A DNA stretch of 64,000 nucleotides from CATOSP01 sp965216155 (GTDB lineage: Bacteria; Chloroflexota; Dehalococcoidia; Lucifugimonadales; UBA3495), in assembly GCA_965216155.1 (NCBI GenBank), contig CBDCFD010000007.1, positions 744,001 to 808,000 of the forward strand, given 5' to 3'. This document shows positions 56,494 to 64,000 of the stretch, in pieces (the stretch's first letter is position 1; each line of letters starts with the position of its first letter). Under the pieces are notes generated by a model. The model saw only the letters and a program-made list of their open reading frames with translations, was not told the origin of the DNA and searched no databases. The position numbers and the translations under genes are program-made.

Positions 56494-56562
56494 ACATGGA
56501 TGCACAGGGTAAACAGGATGATAATTCAGGAATAAAATCCTGTCTATCCTGTGCATCCATGT
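56494..56562. repeat. Long imperfect hairpin with 26-base arms
   Basis: Arms 56494-56519 and 56537-56562 are reverse complements at 24 of 26 positions, with 17 bases between. The outer 15 bases (ACATGGATGCACAGG) pair perfectly. It lies between the M20 peptidase and thiolase genes, both on the minus strand, and could end the peptidase transcript. Similar CATGGATGCACAGGAT sequences are known as dispersed repeats in diverse bacteria. Confidence 0.8.
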
Positions 56563-56573
56563 GAAATTTCGGT

Positions 56574-57656
56574 TCACACTCCCCGAATCACTCCCTCGCA
56601 CAACTCCGCCCCCTGTAATACCTCGGAAATTACGGCGGTCTCCCGCGTCGTGTGAAAACTCCTTACCCCAATCCCTACCGGCAGGGCCACGATGCCGTTT
56701 TCGTAGAACACGTTGGCGTCGGAACCTCCTCCGGTGGCTTCCAGGGCCGGCGCGAGGCCGATTTGGGCCAGCGCCCTTCCGACCATTTCCACTGTGGGAT
56801 GCGTGGCGGGGACGTTGTAAGCCTGGTAGGTGTTGCGGATGTCCAGCGAGATATTGGCGTCCGGGTGTCTCTCGCCGGCCTCCCGGAACACGTCGCGGAA
56901 CCGCTGAGAATAGTGGTCCAGCTTGTTGTTGTCGCGGCTGCGTATCTCGCCGTCGAGGAACGCATCCTCCGGGATGATGTTCCGCTTGAGACCCCCTTCG
57001 ATTCTGCCGATGTTGGACGTGGTCTCGTCGTCGATGCGGCCCAGGGGCAGTTGGGTCAAGACCTCGGCGGCAATCAGGATGGCGGAAAGGCCCTTTTCCG
57101 GCTCGACCCCGGCGTGGGCGGCCACGCCAGTAATGGTTGCGGTGACCACGTTCTGGGATGGGGCGGCGACGGAGATGCGGTTGACGGGACCCTCGCCATC
57201 GAATACGACACCTTGCTTCGCAGACAACCTGGTGAAGTCCAGGTGATGTACGCCCACAAGACCGCCCTCCTCGGCGCGGGTGAAGGCGACTTCGATGGGC
57301 CGGTGGCCACCGCCGGACTCCCGTACTGACGCGATGGCTTCCAGCACGATGCTCAAGCCCGCCTTGCAGTCGCCGCCAAGAATGGTCGTTCCGTCAGACC
57401 GGAGCACGTCCCCGTCCATTATGGGATCGATTCCCCTGCCCGGCTCCACAGTGTCCATGTGCGCGGATAGCAGGACCGGGTCACCCGTCCCCGGCGCCGT
57501 GGCGATTAGGTTCTTGAAGGAGTCGTGATGGATGTGAAAGCCCAGAGCCTCGAGCCGGGAACTGATTTCGTCGTCGATCCGGTCTTCCTCTCCAGTGGGG
57601 CTGTCGATTCGGATGAGGTCAGTGAGGGTTTTTAGGAGCCGTTCTCGGTTGGCCAA
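56574..57656 (-). CDS. M20-family metallopeptidase (peptidase T-like)
   Basis: 360 residues. Zinc ligands are visible as His in LLSAHMDTVEPG, Asp in LGGDCKAG, Glu-Glu in RAEEGGLVG, Asp in VVFDGEG, and a C-terminal His in RSFHTTRE. The lid domain carries TGVAAHAG. The pattern matches peptidase T-like tripeptidases and related M20 aminoacylases. A cytosolic enzyme for peptide or acyl-amino-acid breakdown. It is 43 bases downstream of the ridA gene on the same strand. Confidence 0.92.
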   Translation of the reverse strand: MANRERLLKTLTDLIRIDSPTGEEDRIDDEISSRLEALGFHIHHDSFKNLIATAPGTGDPVLLSAHMDTVEPGRGIDPIMDGDVLRSDGTTILGGDCKAGLSIVLEAIASVRESGGGHRPIEVAFTRAEEGGLVGVHHLDFTRLSAKQGVVFDGEGPVNRISVAAPSQNVVTATITGVAAHAGVEPEKGLSAILIAAEVLTQLPLGRIDDETTSNIGRIEGGLKRNIIPEDAFLDGEIRSRDNNKLDHYSQRFRDVFREAGERHPDANISLDIRNTYQAYNVPATHPTVEMVGRALAQIGLAPALEATGGGSDANVFYENGIVALPVGIGVRSFHTTRETAVISEVLQGAELCEGVIRGV

Positions 57657-57699
57657 GGTTTCCTCCCAATCGCAAGAATGGTGGGGTAACTACCGGCTA

Positions 57700-58115
57700 T
57701 CAGGGCAGAGCGGCGACGGCTTTGATTTCCACGAGCATGTCTTCATTTACCAGCCCGTTGATGACGAGGAGGGTGTTGGGGGGATAGTCGGCGTTGGGGT
57801 ACAGGACCGGGAAAATTCCGTGCGCGCTTCGATGAAGGGCTGGATGGACTCCCGGCCGACCAGGTAGGTGGTGAACTCGACCACGTCGGCGAAGGAAGCT
57901 CCCGCCGCAGCGAGGACTGCCCCGATATTGCGGTACACCTGGCGCGTCTGGGTCGAGACGTCGCCCTTGCCGACCAAGTTTTCTCGGGAGTCTACGCCGA
58001 CCTGCCCGGCCACGTACAGTAAAGTCCCGGCGCTGACCTTGACTGCCTGGGAATACGCTCCCAGGGGCCTGGGCGCAGTAGCAGGACTGAGGGCAACACG
58101 ATTTACTTGGGCCAT
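57700..58115 (-). pseudogene. ridA: RidA-family reactive-intermediate deaminase, frameshifted
   Basis: From the ATG at 58113-58115, with AGGAGG 8 bases upstream, the frame reads NRVALSPATAPRPLGAYSQAVK, YVAGQVG and AGASFADVVEFTTYLV, a typical RidA. At a run of four A at 57812-57815 (T on the coding strand) one base appears missing. The end, PVLYPNADYPPNTLLVINGLVNEDM plus a final VEIKAVAALP, continues in the next frame to 57700. RidA hydrolyses toxic 2-aminoacrylate and related imines. The repaired length of about 138 residues suits the family. The break may be a base-call error. Confidence 0.85.
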
Positions 58116-58266
58116 TTGTCCATCCTCCTGGGTCCAACGTTGGATCTGGTCCACGCCGGTCACCCGATGGTCCGGTAGACATTATAGGGCACGCCCAAAC
58201 GTGGGCGCGAGTATGCCCCGGGCGCTCCCTGGGTCTTCCGATTATGACCGCAGCCGGCTCCATCGC

Positions 58267-58386
58267 TGTTCCAGCGAAAGCTGGAACCCAGAAATGCTCA
58301 GGTATCTGAACGAAATTCCAAGGGAGGGTTCTTGGATTCCGGCTCACAGCCTGCCCCGTACCGGATATGGGGGCCGGAATGACGGA
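58267..58386. repeat. Dispersed GGATTCC/GGAATGAC repeat
   Basis: The stretch runs from CCAGCGAAAGCTGGAACCC to GGCCGGAATGACGG and contains TTGGATTCCGGC. It shares its short motifs with elements at 6059, 15960 and 24944. It lies in the gap upstream of ridA. Confidence 0.45.
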
Positions 58387-58460
58387 TGGGGTAGTAGCGG
58401 CGCATAAGCGTCCCTGATCCACATAATTGAAAGGCCCTGCGGGTATCCTCCTACCATGTT

Positions 58461-58547
58461 GTCTGAACTGTGATACATATCAATTGATGATGGCCATGAT
58501 GTTCTGATGTTGGACATGATGGCTATCAGGGAGAGCACAGTTCAGAC
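58461..58547. repeat. Inverted repeat pair, 12-base arms
   Basis: GTCTGAACTGTG (58461-58472) and CACAGTTCAGAC (58536-58547) are exact complements with 63 bases between. The interior contains further short complementary pieces (TGATACATATCA). It could be a small palindromic element. Confidence 0.55.
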
Positions 58548-58631
58548 GAAAGACCCTGTGGTTCCCATAATCGCCGCTATGGCAAGATACGGAGGCGTCA
58601 GCGGCCTCCCATCGGCCGATTTGGCCCATGT

Positions 58632-58637
58632 TATACT
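58632..58637 (+). promoter_or_regulatory. -10 element of the NUDIX gene (probably leaderless)
   Basis: TATACT ends 7 bases before the ATG at 58645 and no Shine-Dalgarno sequence precedes that ATG. Confidence 0.4.
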
Positions 58638-58644
58638 CGTTCCC

Positions 58645-59070
58645 ATGGTACAGGATTCTGTAATGCCCCAGGTGGGAGTGGGCGTGGTTTTCGTGCGCGA
58701 CGAGCGGGTTTTCCTGGCCAAACGGGAGGGCTCTCACGGCGAGGACACCTGGGCTTCCGCGGGCGGACACCTGGAGTTTGGTGAGTCCTTCGAGGAATGC
58801 GCCCGCCGAGAGGCGATGGAGGAGTTGGGGCTGGCGGTGGGGGAATTGCGGTTCCTTTGCGTATGTAACATTGTCGCCTATAGCAAGCATTACGTGGATA
58901 TCGAATTCCAGGGGGACATAGGCTGGCAGGAGCCGTTTTTGGCCGAGCCTGAAGGGTTCACGGACTTTGGCTGGTTTCCACTGGATGACCTGCCCCAACC
59001 CTTGTTTCTCCCCATGTGGTACGCCCTGGATAGTCTCCGTACCGGCAAGTACTATTACTCTGGAGATTGA
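58645..59070 (+). CDS. NUDIX hydrolase
   Basis: 141 residues from the ATG at 58645. The NUDIX box is complete: Gly41-x5-Glu47-x7-Arg55-Glu56-x2-Glu59-Glu60-x-Gly62 in GHLEFGESFEECARREAMEE. VGVGVVFVRDERVFLAKREGS before it and DLPQPLFLPMWYALDSL after it resemble NUDIX enzymes that clean up nucleotides such as 8-oxo-dGTP or dCTP. An alternative start at 58663 has AGGA upstream. The longer frame to 58507 is unlikely. Substrate unknown. Confidence 0.9.
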   Translation: MVQDSVMPQVGVGVVFVRDERVFLAKREGSHGEDTWASAGGHLEFGESFEECARREAMEELGLAVGELRFLCVCNIVAYSKHYVDIEFQGDIGWQEPFLAEPEGFTDFGWFPLDDLPQPLFLPMWYALDSLRTGKYYYSGD

Positions 59071-59165
59071 CCCCCGGAGCGTTTCCGGGGACGACTCCAT
59101 TCCACCTCATCGACGTGCGAGACCACGGTCCCGGAATCCCCTTTCCAAATAAGCGGAGGTGTATC

Positions 59166-59843
59166 TTGTCGGACAAGAAAGGACGCGGCCTTTTGATGGT
59201 ATTTGCGGACGTTCCCGCGGAAGTGGAGGACGAGTTCAACCGCTGGTACGACGAGGAACACATCCCGGAACGGCTGTCGATCCCGGGTGTGCTGAACGCC
59301 GCCCGGTACAAGGCGGCGAGGGGCGGTCCCAAGTACCTGGCGTGCTATGAGCTAAGCGATCCGGATGCGTGGTACTCCGATGCATGGCAATATCACTTGA
59401 CGAACCCCACCGATTGGTCGAAGCGAATGTCGCCAGGCATCGTGGCCACGGTGTATATCCGCAACCTGTACCGGTTGATCCACCCGGCCGATGTTCCGGT
59501 GGAGACCGCGCAGGCCGAAATGTCTCCGGTGATGCTGGTAGGGCGGATGTCGGTCCCAGCCGAGTTGGAGTCCCAGTTCAACGACCTCTACAACTACGAC
59601 CGCCTGCCCGAGACCCAGGAGATACCGGGCTACATCCGGGCCCGGAGATTCGAGGCTGTGATGGGCGAGCCCAAGTTCATTACGGTGCATGAGATGGGTT
59701 CACCGGAAGTACCCGACAGTCCCGGATGGCGGGCCTGGGGAGGGGGCGGGTCCGACACCTGGAGGGACACCGTGCGTCCCAATATGGTCCATGCCGAGGG
59801 GTCTCCGGGAGTCTACCACCGGATGCTTCCTCCCATGGCATAA
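59166..59843 (+). CDS. Protein with two tandem ferredoxin-like (dimeric alpha/beta barrel) domains
   Basis: 225 residues from a TTG with GGAGG 6 bases upstream. The first half, GLLMVFADVPAEVEDEFNRWYDEEHIPERL then SIPGVLNAARYKA, is repeated in pattern by VMLVGRMSVPAELESQFNDLYNYDRLPETQ then GYIRARRFEA. Such N-x-W-Y-D-E-E-H-I-P modules occur in EthD/DUF4286-type stress-responsive or degradative proteins. A two-module chain would fold as one pseudo-dimeric barrel. Catalysis is not proven for such proteins. The frame is open to 59067, but that part lacks protein character. Confidence 0.75.
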   Translation: MSDKKGRGLLMVFADVPAEVEDEFNRWYDEEHIPERLSIPGVLNAARYKAARGGPKYLACYELSDPDAWYSDAWQYHLTNPTDWSKRMSPGIVATVYIRNLYRLIHPADVPVETAQAEMSPVMLVGRMSVPAELESQFNDLYNYDRLPETQEIPGYIRARRFEAVMGEPKFITVHEMGSPEVPDSPGWRAWGGGGSDTWRDTVRPNMVHAEGSPGVYHRMLPPMA

Positions 59844-60175
59844 GCGATGGTATAAGCGGCGCTTAGCCGGGTCCGCGCCGGAGCCATTTGGCTCCCTTCA
59901 CCCTCTCGCCAGGTCATCGGTACGGCTGGCGGGCGCCGAGTCATGAAGTTGGTAGCTCCACTATTTGGTACGGTCTTCGAGCTGAGCTTGAAGGGTAAGT
60001 CCCGTGCTTCAAACTGGCCCGGAAACCCCCGTTTCAGGCATCAAAAAGCAGTCCTGCATCAACATAAAATGTTATAATAGATACAATATATTGTAGGTAG
60101 AGAAACCAAAGTTCTCTGCCGTTGCCTGTAGCTCATCACACTCAGCCCGGCCAGACAAATAGAGGGACGTTGCTT
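59844..60175. other. Leader and promoter region of gyrB
   Basis: 332 bases with an extended -10 at 60070-60078. The AT-rich stretch 60060-60100 stands out from the GC-rich surroundings. No gene or tRNA seen. Confidence 0.5.
60070..60078 (+). promoter_or_regulatory. Extended -10 promoter of gyrB
   Basis: TGT-TATAAT, a perfect -10 with TGn extension, inside an AT-rich patch. No clear -35. Start of transcription would be near 60085, about 90 bases before the ATG. Confidence 0.6.
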
Positions 60176-62110
60176 ATGCCTCAGGACTCCGCAGCCGACT
60201 ATACCGCCAAGGACATCCAGGTGTTGGAGGGTCTGGAAGCCGTTCGCATCCGTCCGGGCATGTACATCGGGAGCACAGACCAACGGGGCCTGCACCACTT
60301 GATCTACGAGGTTCTGGACAATGCTGTCGATGAAGCCATGGCCGGTTATTGCGAGGCCGTCGGGGTCTCCATAGGCGCGGACGGCCTCATCACGGTTACC
60401 GACAATGGACGGGGCATCCCCATCGACATACACCCGGCTACCGGGAAGTCGGCCCTCGAGACCGTTATGACCACGCTTCACGCCGGGGGGAAATTCGGCG
60501 GCGGTGCGTATAAGGTGACGGGCGGGCTGCACGGCGTGGGCGGATCGGTGGTCAACGGCCTGTCCGAGTATCTGAAGGCCGATGTCAGGCGGGATGGGCG
60601 AGTTTATACTCAGGAGTATGCCGAAGGCCACCCGCTAGAAGACTTGAAACGCGGTGAGAGGACGGACCGGAGCGGGACCACAATCGCTTTCCGCCCCGAC
60701 CCCAAGATATTCCCTGAGATCGAGTATGACTTTGATGTATTGGTAAACCACTTCAAGGAGATTGCCTACCTGAATAAGGGCCTGGAGATCCGGTTCGTTA
60801 GCCATTGGCACGAAGAGGTACGGAAAGGCGATACCGAGCGGACATATTTCTTCGACGGCGGAATCGCGAACCTGGTGCGCAATGTAAACCGGAACCGCAG
60901 GGTCATGCAACAGATCCCCTTCTACTACGAGAAGTCGGTTGACGACACTCTGGTAGAGGTGGCGGTCCAGTACAACGACAGCTTTACCGAGACGGTCCTC
61001 TCTTTCGCCAACTGCATCAACACACAGGAGGGCGGGTCTCACATGACGGGGTTCCGCTCGGCATTGACGCGCGTAATCAACGACTACGCGCGTAAACAGT
61101 CCTTCATCAAGGAGGCTGACCCCAACCTGATTGGAGACGACATCCGGGAGGGTCTTTCGGCGGTCATCAGCGTCAAGCTTATGGACCCCCAGTTCGAAGG
61201 CCAGACGAAGACCAAGCTTGGGAATGCCGAGGTCCGAAGCATTGTTGACTCGGTGGTCAGCGAGGGTCTGATCCGCTACCTGGAAGAGCACCAGGCCGAC
61301 GGCAAGCGCATCATAGAGAAGTGCCTCACCTCGCAGCGTGCCCGGGAGGCCGCCAAGCGGGCACGCGAACTGGTGATCCGCAAGAACGCCCTGGACGGGT
61401 CGTCGCTTCCGGGCAAACTGGCCGACTGCGCCGAGAGGGACCCCGCCAAGTCCGAGCTGTACATCGTGGAGGGCGAGTCTGCCGGCGGTTCGGCCAAGAT
61501 GGGCCGGGACCGCAAATTCCAGGCTATCCTCCCTCTGAAGGGCAAGATTCTCAATGTGGAACGAGTTCTCCAGCAGCCGGACCGCATCTTGGGGCATGAG
61601 GAGATTCGAGCGCTGGTCGCGGCCGTGGGCGCGGGCGAGGGAGATGAGTTCGACCCGGCCAAGGTCCGCTACCAGAAGATCATCATCATGACCGACGCCG
61701 ACGTGGACGGGTCCCACATCCGGACGCTCATTCTCACGCTTATATTCCGGCGCATGCAAGCCCTGATCGACTATGGATACCTTTACATCGCGCAGCCTCC
61801 CCTTTACCGTATCCAGACGGGCAACAAGGTCCAGTACGCCTATGGAGACGAGGAAAAGGACGACTTGATCACCAAGCTCAATGGCGCCCGCAACACCCAC
61901 TTGCAGCGGTACAAGGGGCTTGGCGAAATGAACCCTGACCAGCTCTGGGAGACCACGATGAACCCGGAGACACGGCAGATGCTACAGGTCGAGATTGATG
62001 ACGAGGTCGAAGTAAACGACGTCTTTTCCACCCTCATGGGAGAAGTAGTCGCCCCTAGGAGGAATTTCATCGCCACCCACGCACGGAGCGTCCAGAACCT
62101 GGACGTGTAG
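60176..62110 (+). CDS. gyrB: DNA gyrase subunit B
   Basis: GyrB supplies the ATPase and part of the cleavage core for negative supercoiling. From the ATG at 60176, with GAGGGA 8 bases upstream, it has 644 residues. The GHKL ATPase has YEVLDNAVDEAMAGY, VTDNGRGIPIDIHP and GGLHGVGGSVVNGLSEYL. The TOPRIM domain has LYIVEGESAGGSA and MTDADVDGSHIRTLILT. RYKGLGEMNPDQLWETTMNPE and the QNLDV end are conserved. It could be ParE, but the short tail and QNLDV-like end fit GyrB of this type. gyrA is not in the window. Confidence 0.94.
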   Translation: MPQDSAADYTAKDIQVLEGLEAVRIRPGMYIGSTDQRGLHHLIYEVLDNAVDEAMAGYCEAVGVSIGADGLITVTDNGRGIPIDIHPATGKSALETVMTTLHAGGKFGGGAYKVTGGLHGVGGSVVNGLSEYLKADVRRDGRVYTQEYAEGHPLEDLKRGERTDRSGTTIAFRPDPKIFPEIEYDFDVLVNHFKEIAYLNKGLEIRFVSHWHEEVRKGDTERTYFFDGGIANLVRNVNRNRRVMQQIPFYYEKSVDDTLVEVAVQYNDSFTETVLSFANCINTQEGGSHMTGFRSALTRVINDYARKQSFIKEADPNLIGDDIREGLSAVISVKLMDPQFEGQTKTKLGNAEVRSIVDSVVSEGLIRYLEEHQADGKRIIEKCLTSQRAREAAKRARELVIRKNALDGSSLPGKLADCAERDPAKSELYIVEGESAGGSAKMGRDRKFQAILPLKGKILNVERVLQQPDRILGHEEIRALVAAVGAGEGDEFDPAKVRYQKIIIMTDADVDGSHIRTLILTLIFRRMQALIDYGYLYIAQPPLYRIQTGNKVQYAYGDEEKDDLITKLNGARNTHLQRYKGLGEMNPDQLWETTMNPETRQMLQVEIDDEVEVNDVFSTLMGEVVAPRRNFIATHARSVQNLDV

Positions 62111-62139
62111 CGGCGCCACCCACGCTGCCAACTCCCCGG

Positions 62140-62169
62140 TTGGAAAAAAAGAGTGGGCTGTCTTATAAT
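62140..62169 (+). promoter_or_regulatory. Promoter of rpsT
   Basis: TTGGAA (62140-62145) and a perfect TATAAT (62164-62169) are 18 bases apart. Transcription would start near 62177, about 50 bases before the TTG start codon. Confidence 0.6.
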
Positions 62170-62226
62170 GGGTCGCTGCCGGAACTTGAGGCGGCACACT
62201 TCAGCCAGTAAATTCAGGAGGCCCTA

Positions 62227-62493
62227 TTGCCCGCGAAGAAAGCGGCCCGACAGTCGATAAAGCGCGCTCAACGCAACCGCAGCGCACGGAGCGCCACCCG
62301 CACAGGAATCGCCAAAGCACTCCAGTCGATGGAAGCCGGTGACGTGGGTAACGCCGAGACAGCGGTGACCGAGGCTCTGAGCCTTCTGGACAAGGCGGTA
62401 CAGAAGGGAGTACTCCACAAAAACACGGCATCCCGGGGAAAATCCCGCCTCTCCCTGCGCCTGAACAGGTTCAAGGCAGCCAATACCGCTTAA
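62227..62493 (+). CDS. rpsT: Small-subunit ribosomal protein bS20
   Basis: 88 residues, very basic. PAKKAARQSIKRAQRNRSARSATRT at the start and HKNTASRGKSRLSLRLN near the end match bS20, which binds 16S rRNA during early 30S assembly. The start is TTG, with AGGAGG 5 bases upstream. S20 genes use non-ATG starts in several bacteria as part of autogenous control. Single gene with its own promoter. Confidence 0.95.
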   Translation: MPAKKAARQSIKRAQRNRSARSATRTGIAKALQSMEAGDVGNAETAVTEALSLLDKAVQKGVLHKNTASRGKSRLSLRLNRFKAANTA

Positions 62494-62587
62494 TCTGCGC
62501 CCCCGATTGGCCCCGCGCTCCCCGGTTTCTAGCCCCAGGTATTTCCGTGCCTTTGCGGGTCATGTGAAACCCCATGACATTGTATTG

Positions 62588-62616
62588 TTGACAGTCCATC
62601 TCGCCTTTGTTAGCTT
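62588..62616 (+). promoter_or_regulatory. Promoter of lexA
   Basis: A perfect TTGACA at 62588-62593 with a weak -10 (TAGCTT, 62611-62616) 17 bases later. Transcription would begin near 62623. Confidence 0.5.
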
Positions 62617-62623
62617 GGGACTA

Positions 62624-62635
62624 GAACAAAGGTTT
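62624..62635. promoter_or_regulatory. Candidate LexA operator in front of lexA
   Basis: GAACAAAGGTTT is close to the Gram-positive SOS box GAACnnnnGTTC, with one mismatch in the last base. It would overlap the start of transcription of lexA, as expected for self-repression. Confidence 0.45.
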
Positions 62636-62649
62636 GGAGATGGTGGGTT

Positions 62650-63303
62650 ATGACGATGCGGAAACGACTCCCTCGACGACGGCAGCAAATCCTCGACTTT
62701 ATCCAGGAATTCATTGCCGAAAACGGTATCCCGCCCACAGTACGAGACGTTCAAAGGGCCTGCGAAATTAGCTCCACTTCGGTAGTTGACTACAACCTGA
62801 AGATCTTGGACAGGGATGGATATCTCAACCGGCGGCCAGACGTCGCCCGTGGGATAGAGTTGCTGGACGAGGCAGGTCAGCCCGTGTCGAATGCCCCCAG
62901 GGTGCAGATAGTCGGCGGGATTGCCGCCGGCCTCCCTATCCCGGTCTTCTCGACGGAGGAAGCAGCTTCCAGCGAGGAATTCGACACCATCGAAGTATCC
63001 CCCGACCTCCCCCGGCGCCACGGTAAACTTTACGGCCTGACCGTTCAGGGTACATCCATGATCGACGCACTGATCGACGACGGCGATGTGGTGATCGTTA
63101 AGCCGGCAAGGGAGGCTTCCAACGGGGAGATGGTGGTGGCGTGGCTAAAAGACCAGGAGGAGGCGACCCTGAAGAGGTTTTACCTTGAAGGCGACCAGGT
63201 GAGGCTTCAACCTGCGAACAGCCAGATGGAGCCGATTTACTGCCCTGCCGGAAACGTCGAGGTCCACGGGAAGGTCGTGACCGTGATCCGGAAGTTTACA
63301 TAA
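62650..63303 (+). CDS. lexA: SOS repressor LexA
   Basis: LexA represses DNA-damage genes and cleaves itself when RecA filaments form. 217 residues. The N-terminal winged helix covers about 7-70 (ILDFIQEFIAENGIPPTVRDV, then SSTSVVDYNLKILDRDGYL). The cleavage site is Ala93-Gly94 in GGIAAGLPIP. The catalytic pair is Ser136 in VQGTSMIDALI and Lys175 in EEATLKRFYLEG. All parts are intact. GGAGATGG precedes the ATG. A possible operator lies just upstream. Confidence 0.95.
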   Translation: MTMRKRLPRRRQQILDFIQEFIAENGIPPTVRDVQRACEISSTSVVDYNLKILDRDGYLNRRPDVARGIELLDEAGQPVSNAPRVQIVGGIAAGLPIPVFSTEEAASSEEFDTIEVSPDLPRRHGKLYGLTVQGTSMIDALIDDGDVVIVKPAREASNGEMVVAWLKDQEEATLKRFYLEGDQVRLQPANSQMEPIYCPAGNVEVHGKVVTVIRKFT

Positions 63304-63358
63304 CTTTTAGGGGGCAGTCTGCTCCTACTGCGAAGGGACTCAGGTCTTCCGGCCCCGG

Positions 63359-63727
63359 TCATTGGCGGACGTTGGTCAACGCCCCATAGGTTGACACTAT
63401 GAATGGCACGCTGTAAGTGAGGGGCACCTTCCAATAGAAGGCGTTGCTCCACTGCCCCGCAAACAAGACGTCACCCTGGTTCAGCAGGGTTAGGACCGTT
63501 CCCACGACCAGGGCGGCGTATAGCGAACGCCGGAGCAACGGCCGGTGCCTCAGGGCGCAGCGAAGGCATTTGGTGAGGTCTACTTCTTCCCGCGGCGCGT
63601 CCGTGTCATTCGCTGGGCCTCTCATTTTGAAAACATAGCGCCCGCCCCCTCCTAATTGACGGCCACACACGGCGCAGGCTCCCTGAGTGCCGACTTGGGC
63701 GTGAGGCGGTGCTGGGGCGGTGTTCAT
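63359..63727 (-). CDS. NrtS-like membrane protein with N-terminal zinc-ribbon segment
   Basis: 122 residues. The last 65, LLRRSLYAALVVGTVLTLLNQGD then WKVPLTYSVPFIVSTYGAL, match NrtS, a small two-span protein associated with nitrate/nitrite transport. Before it lie two Cys pairs, CAVCG and CLRC, about 35 residues apart, which could form a zinc ribbon and are not part of usual NrtS. Start is an ATG near 63727. It converges with lexA and is divergent from the PHP gene. Transport function is inferred only from the family name. Confidence 0.7.
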   Translation of the reverse strand: MNTAPAPPHAQVGTQGACAVCGRQLGGGGRYVFKMRGPANDTDAPREEVDLTKCLRCALRHRPLLRRSLYAALVVGTVLTLLNQGDVLFAGQWSNAFYWKVPLTYSVPFIVSTYGALTNVRQ

Positions 63728-63893
63728 GGGCGGGACCTTCCACCGGACGGTGTTTGCCGGGACTCCGGCAGTGTAGGGATGGCGACGGCAGATGTCAACG
63801 CCCGGCTTGTTCTGGCGATCATGACCACCTTATACTAGGTCTTCGATTCCCATAGGTGCGTAAGCCAGCCCCGAATGACGATTAGAGGCGTGC

Positions 63894-64000
63894 ATGTACG
63901 ACTTTCATACCCACACATTTCTTAGCGACGGTGTGTTGTCTCCCATCGAGTTGATCCGGCGGGCGTTGGTGCGGGGATACCAGGCCATCGGCGTTACTGA
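63894..64000 (+). CDS. PHP-domain protein, N-terminal part (runs off the window)
   Basis: The 35 codons present begin MYDFHTHTFLSDGVLSPIEL, followed by IRRALVRGYQAIGVT. His-x-His and the S-D-G after it are the first metal motif of the PHP phosphoesterase domain, as in histidinol-phosphatase-like and polymerase-associated proteins. GAGG lies 6 bases before the ATG at 63894. The rest is beyond the window. Confidence 0.8.
   Translation, partial: MYDFHTHTFLSDGVLSPIELIRRALVRGYQAIGVT

Larger units (their letters stand above)
58116..58644. other. Divergent gap between ridA and the NUDIX gene
   Basis: 529 bases without a gene. It holds the dispersed repeat at 58267-58386 and a 12-bp inverted repeat at 58461-58547. 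An open frame extends the NUDIX gene back to 58507 but looks non-coding. Confidence 0.45.

Noticed and set aside
60635..61900. 421-codon minus-strand frame in gyrB
   Set aside because: Antisense shadow of a highly conserved gene.

Overview
The window looks like a chromosome segment of a Chloroflexota bacterium, most likely Dehalococcoidia or the SAR202 group. This is inferred from gene content: two luciferase-type flavin monooxygenase genes, paired class III (CaiB/BaiF) CoA-transferases, several short-chain dehydrogenases, a thiolase with a DUF35 partner, and a 16S rRNA gene that is its own transcription unit with promoter and terminator. The 16S gene in the window would settle the placement. 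Housekeeping genes are complete and GC-rich. They alternate with AT-richer accessory patches holding restriction, toxin-like, repeat-protein and transposon-remnant genes.

Layout. 1-100: start of phoU (minus). 384-6000: insertion-sequence graveyard (ISAs1, IS21 istB and IS630 remnants), small membrane proteins and a lipoprotein built from four tandem Cache domains. 6359-9160: accessory cassette with a RecB/Cas4-like nuclease core and membrane proteins. 9802-13936 (minus): E1alpha, E1beta and E2 of a branched-chain-type 2-oxoacid dehydrogenase, then lipB, in one operon. 14512-19472 (plus): dnaA, thiI, squalene/phytoene synthase, SDR. 19489-21454 (minus): a SacI-family restriction endonuclease overlapping a D12-class adenine methylase. 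21626-24854 (plus): cupin, Fe-alcohol dehydrogenase, TPR protein and a frameshifted flavin monooxygenase. 25059-30658: aldo/keto reductase, glyoxalase-fold protein, alpha/beta hydrolase, SDR and two CoA-transferases, a catabolic set acting on CoA esters and oxidised small molecules.

30937-38924 is the main accessory island (minus): a HepT-like gene with a broken MntA-type nucleotidyltransferase, a TcmP/three-Cys-motif (DUF5131) pair, the 16S rRNA gene, two frameshifted genes for proteins made of 23-residue repeats flanking a Uma2-type nuclease gene, and a two-gene unit resembling a toxin-antitoxin pair. 39063-42127: thiL, tsaE, tsaB, ndk, rsfS. 42467-48612: glutamate synthase gltB and gltD with a palindromic operator upstream. 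48660-51190: lipoprotein and pyk. 51671-54614: flavin monooxygenase, VOC protein, restriction-type nuclease. 54705-58115 (minus): DUF35 protein, thiolase, M20 peptidase, frameshifted ridA. 58645-64000 (plus, except the nrtS-like gene): NUDIX hydrolase, two-domain ferredoxin-fold protein, gyrB, rpsT, lexA, nrtS-like, start of a PHP-domain gene.

Two cross-cutting points. At least five otherwise intact genes carry single-base indels, mostly in homopolymers, so base-level errors in the assembly must be considered beside real gene decay. Several genes have a -10 hexamer only 7-9 bases before the ATG and no Shine-Dalgarno sequence, which suggests leaderless transcripts. No tRNA gene, CRISPR array or intact insertion sequence was seen.
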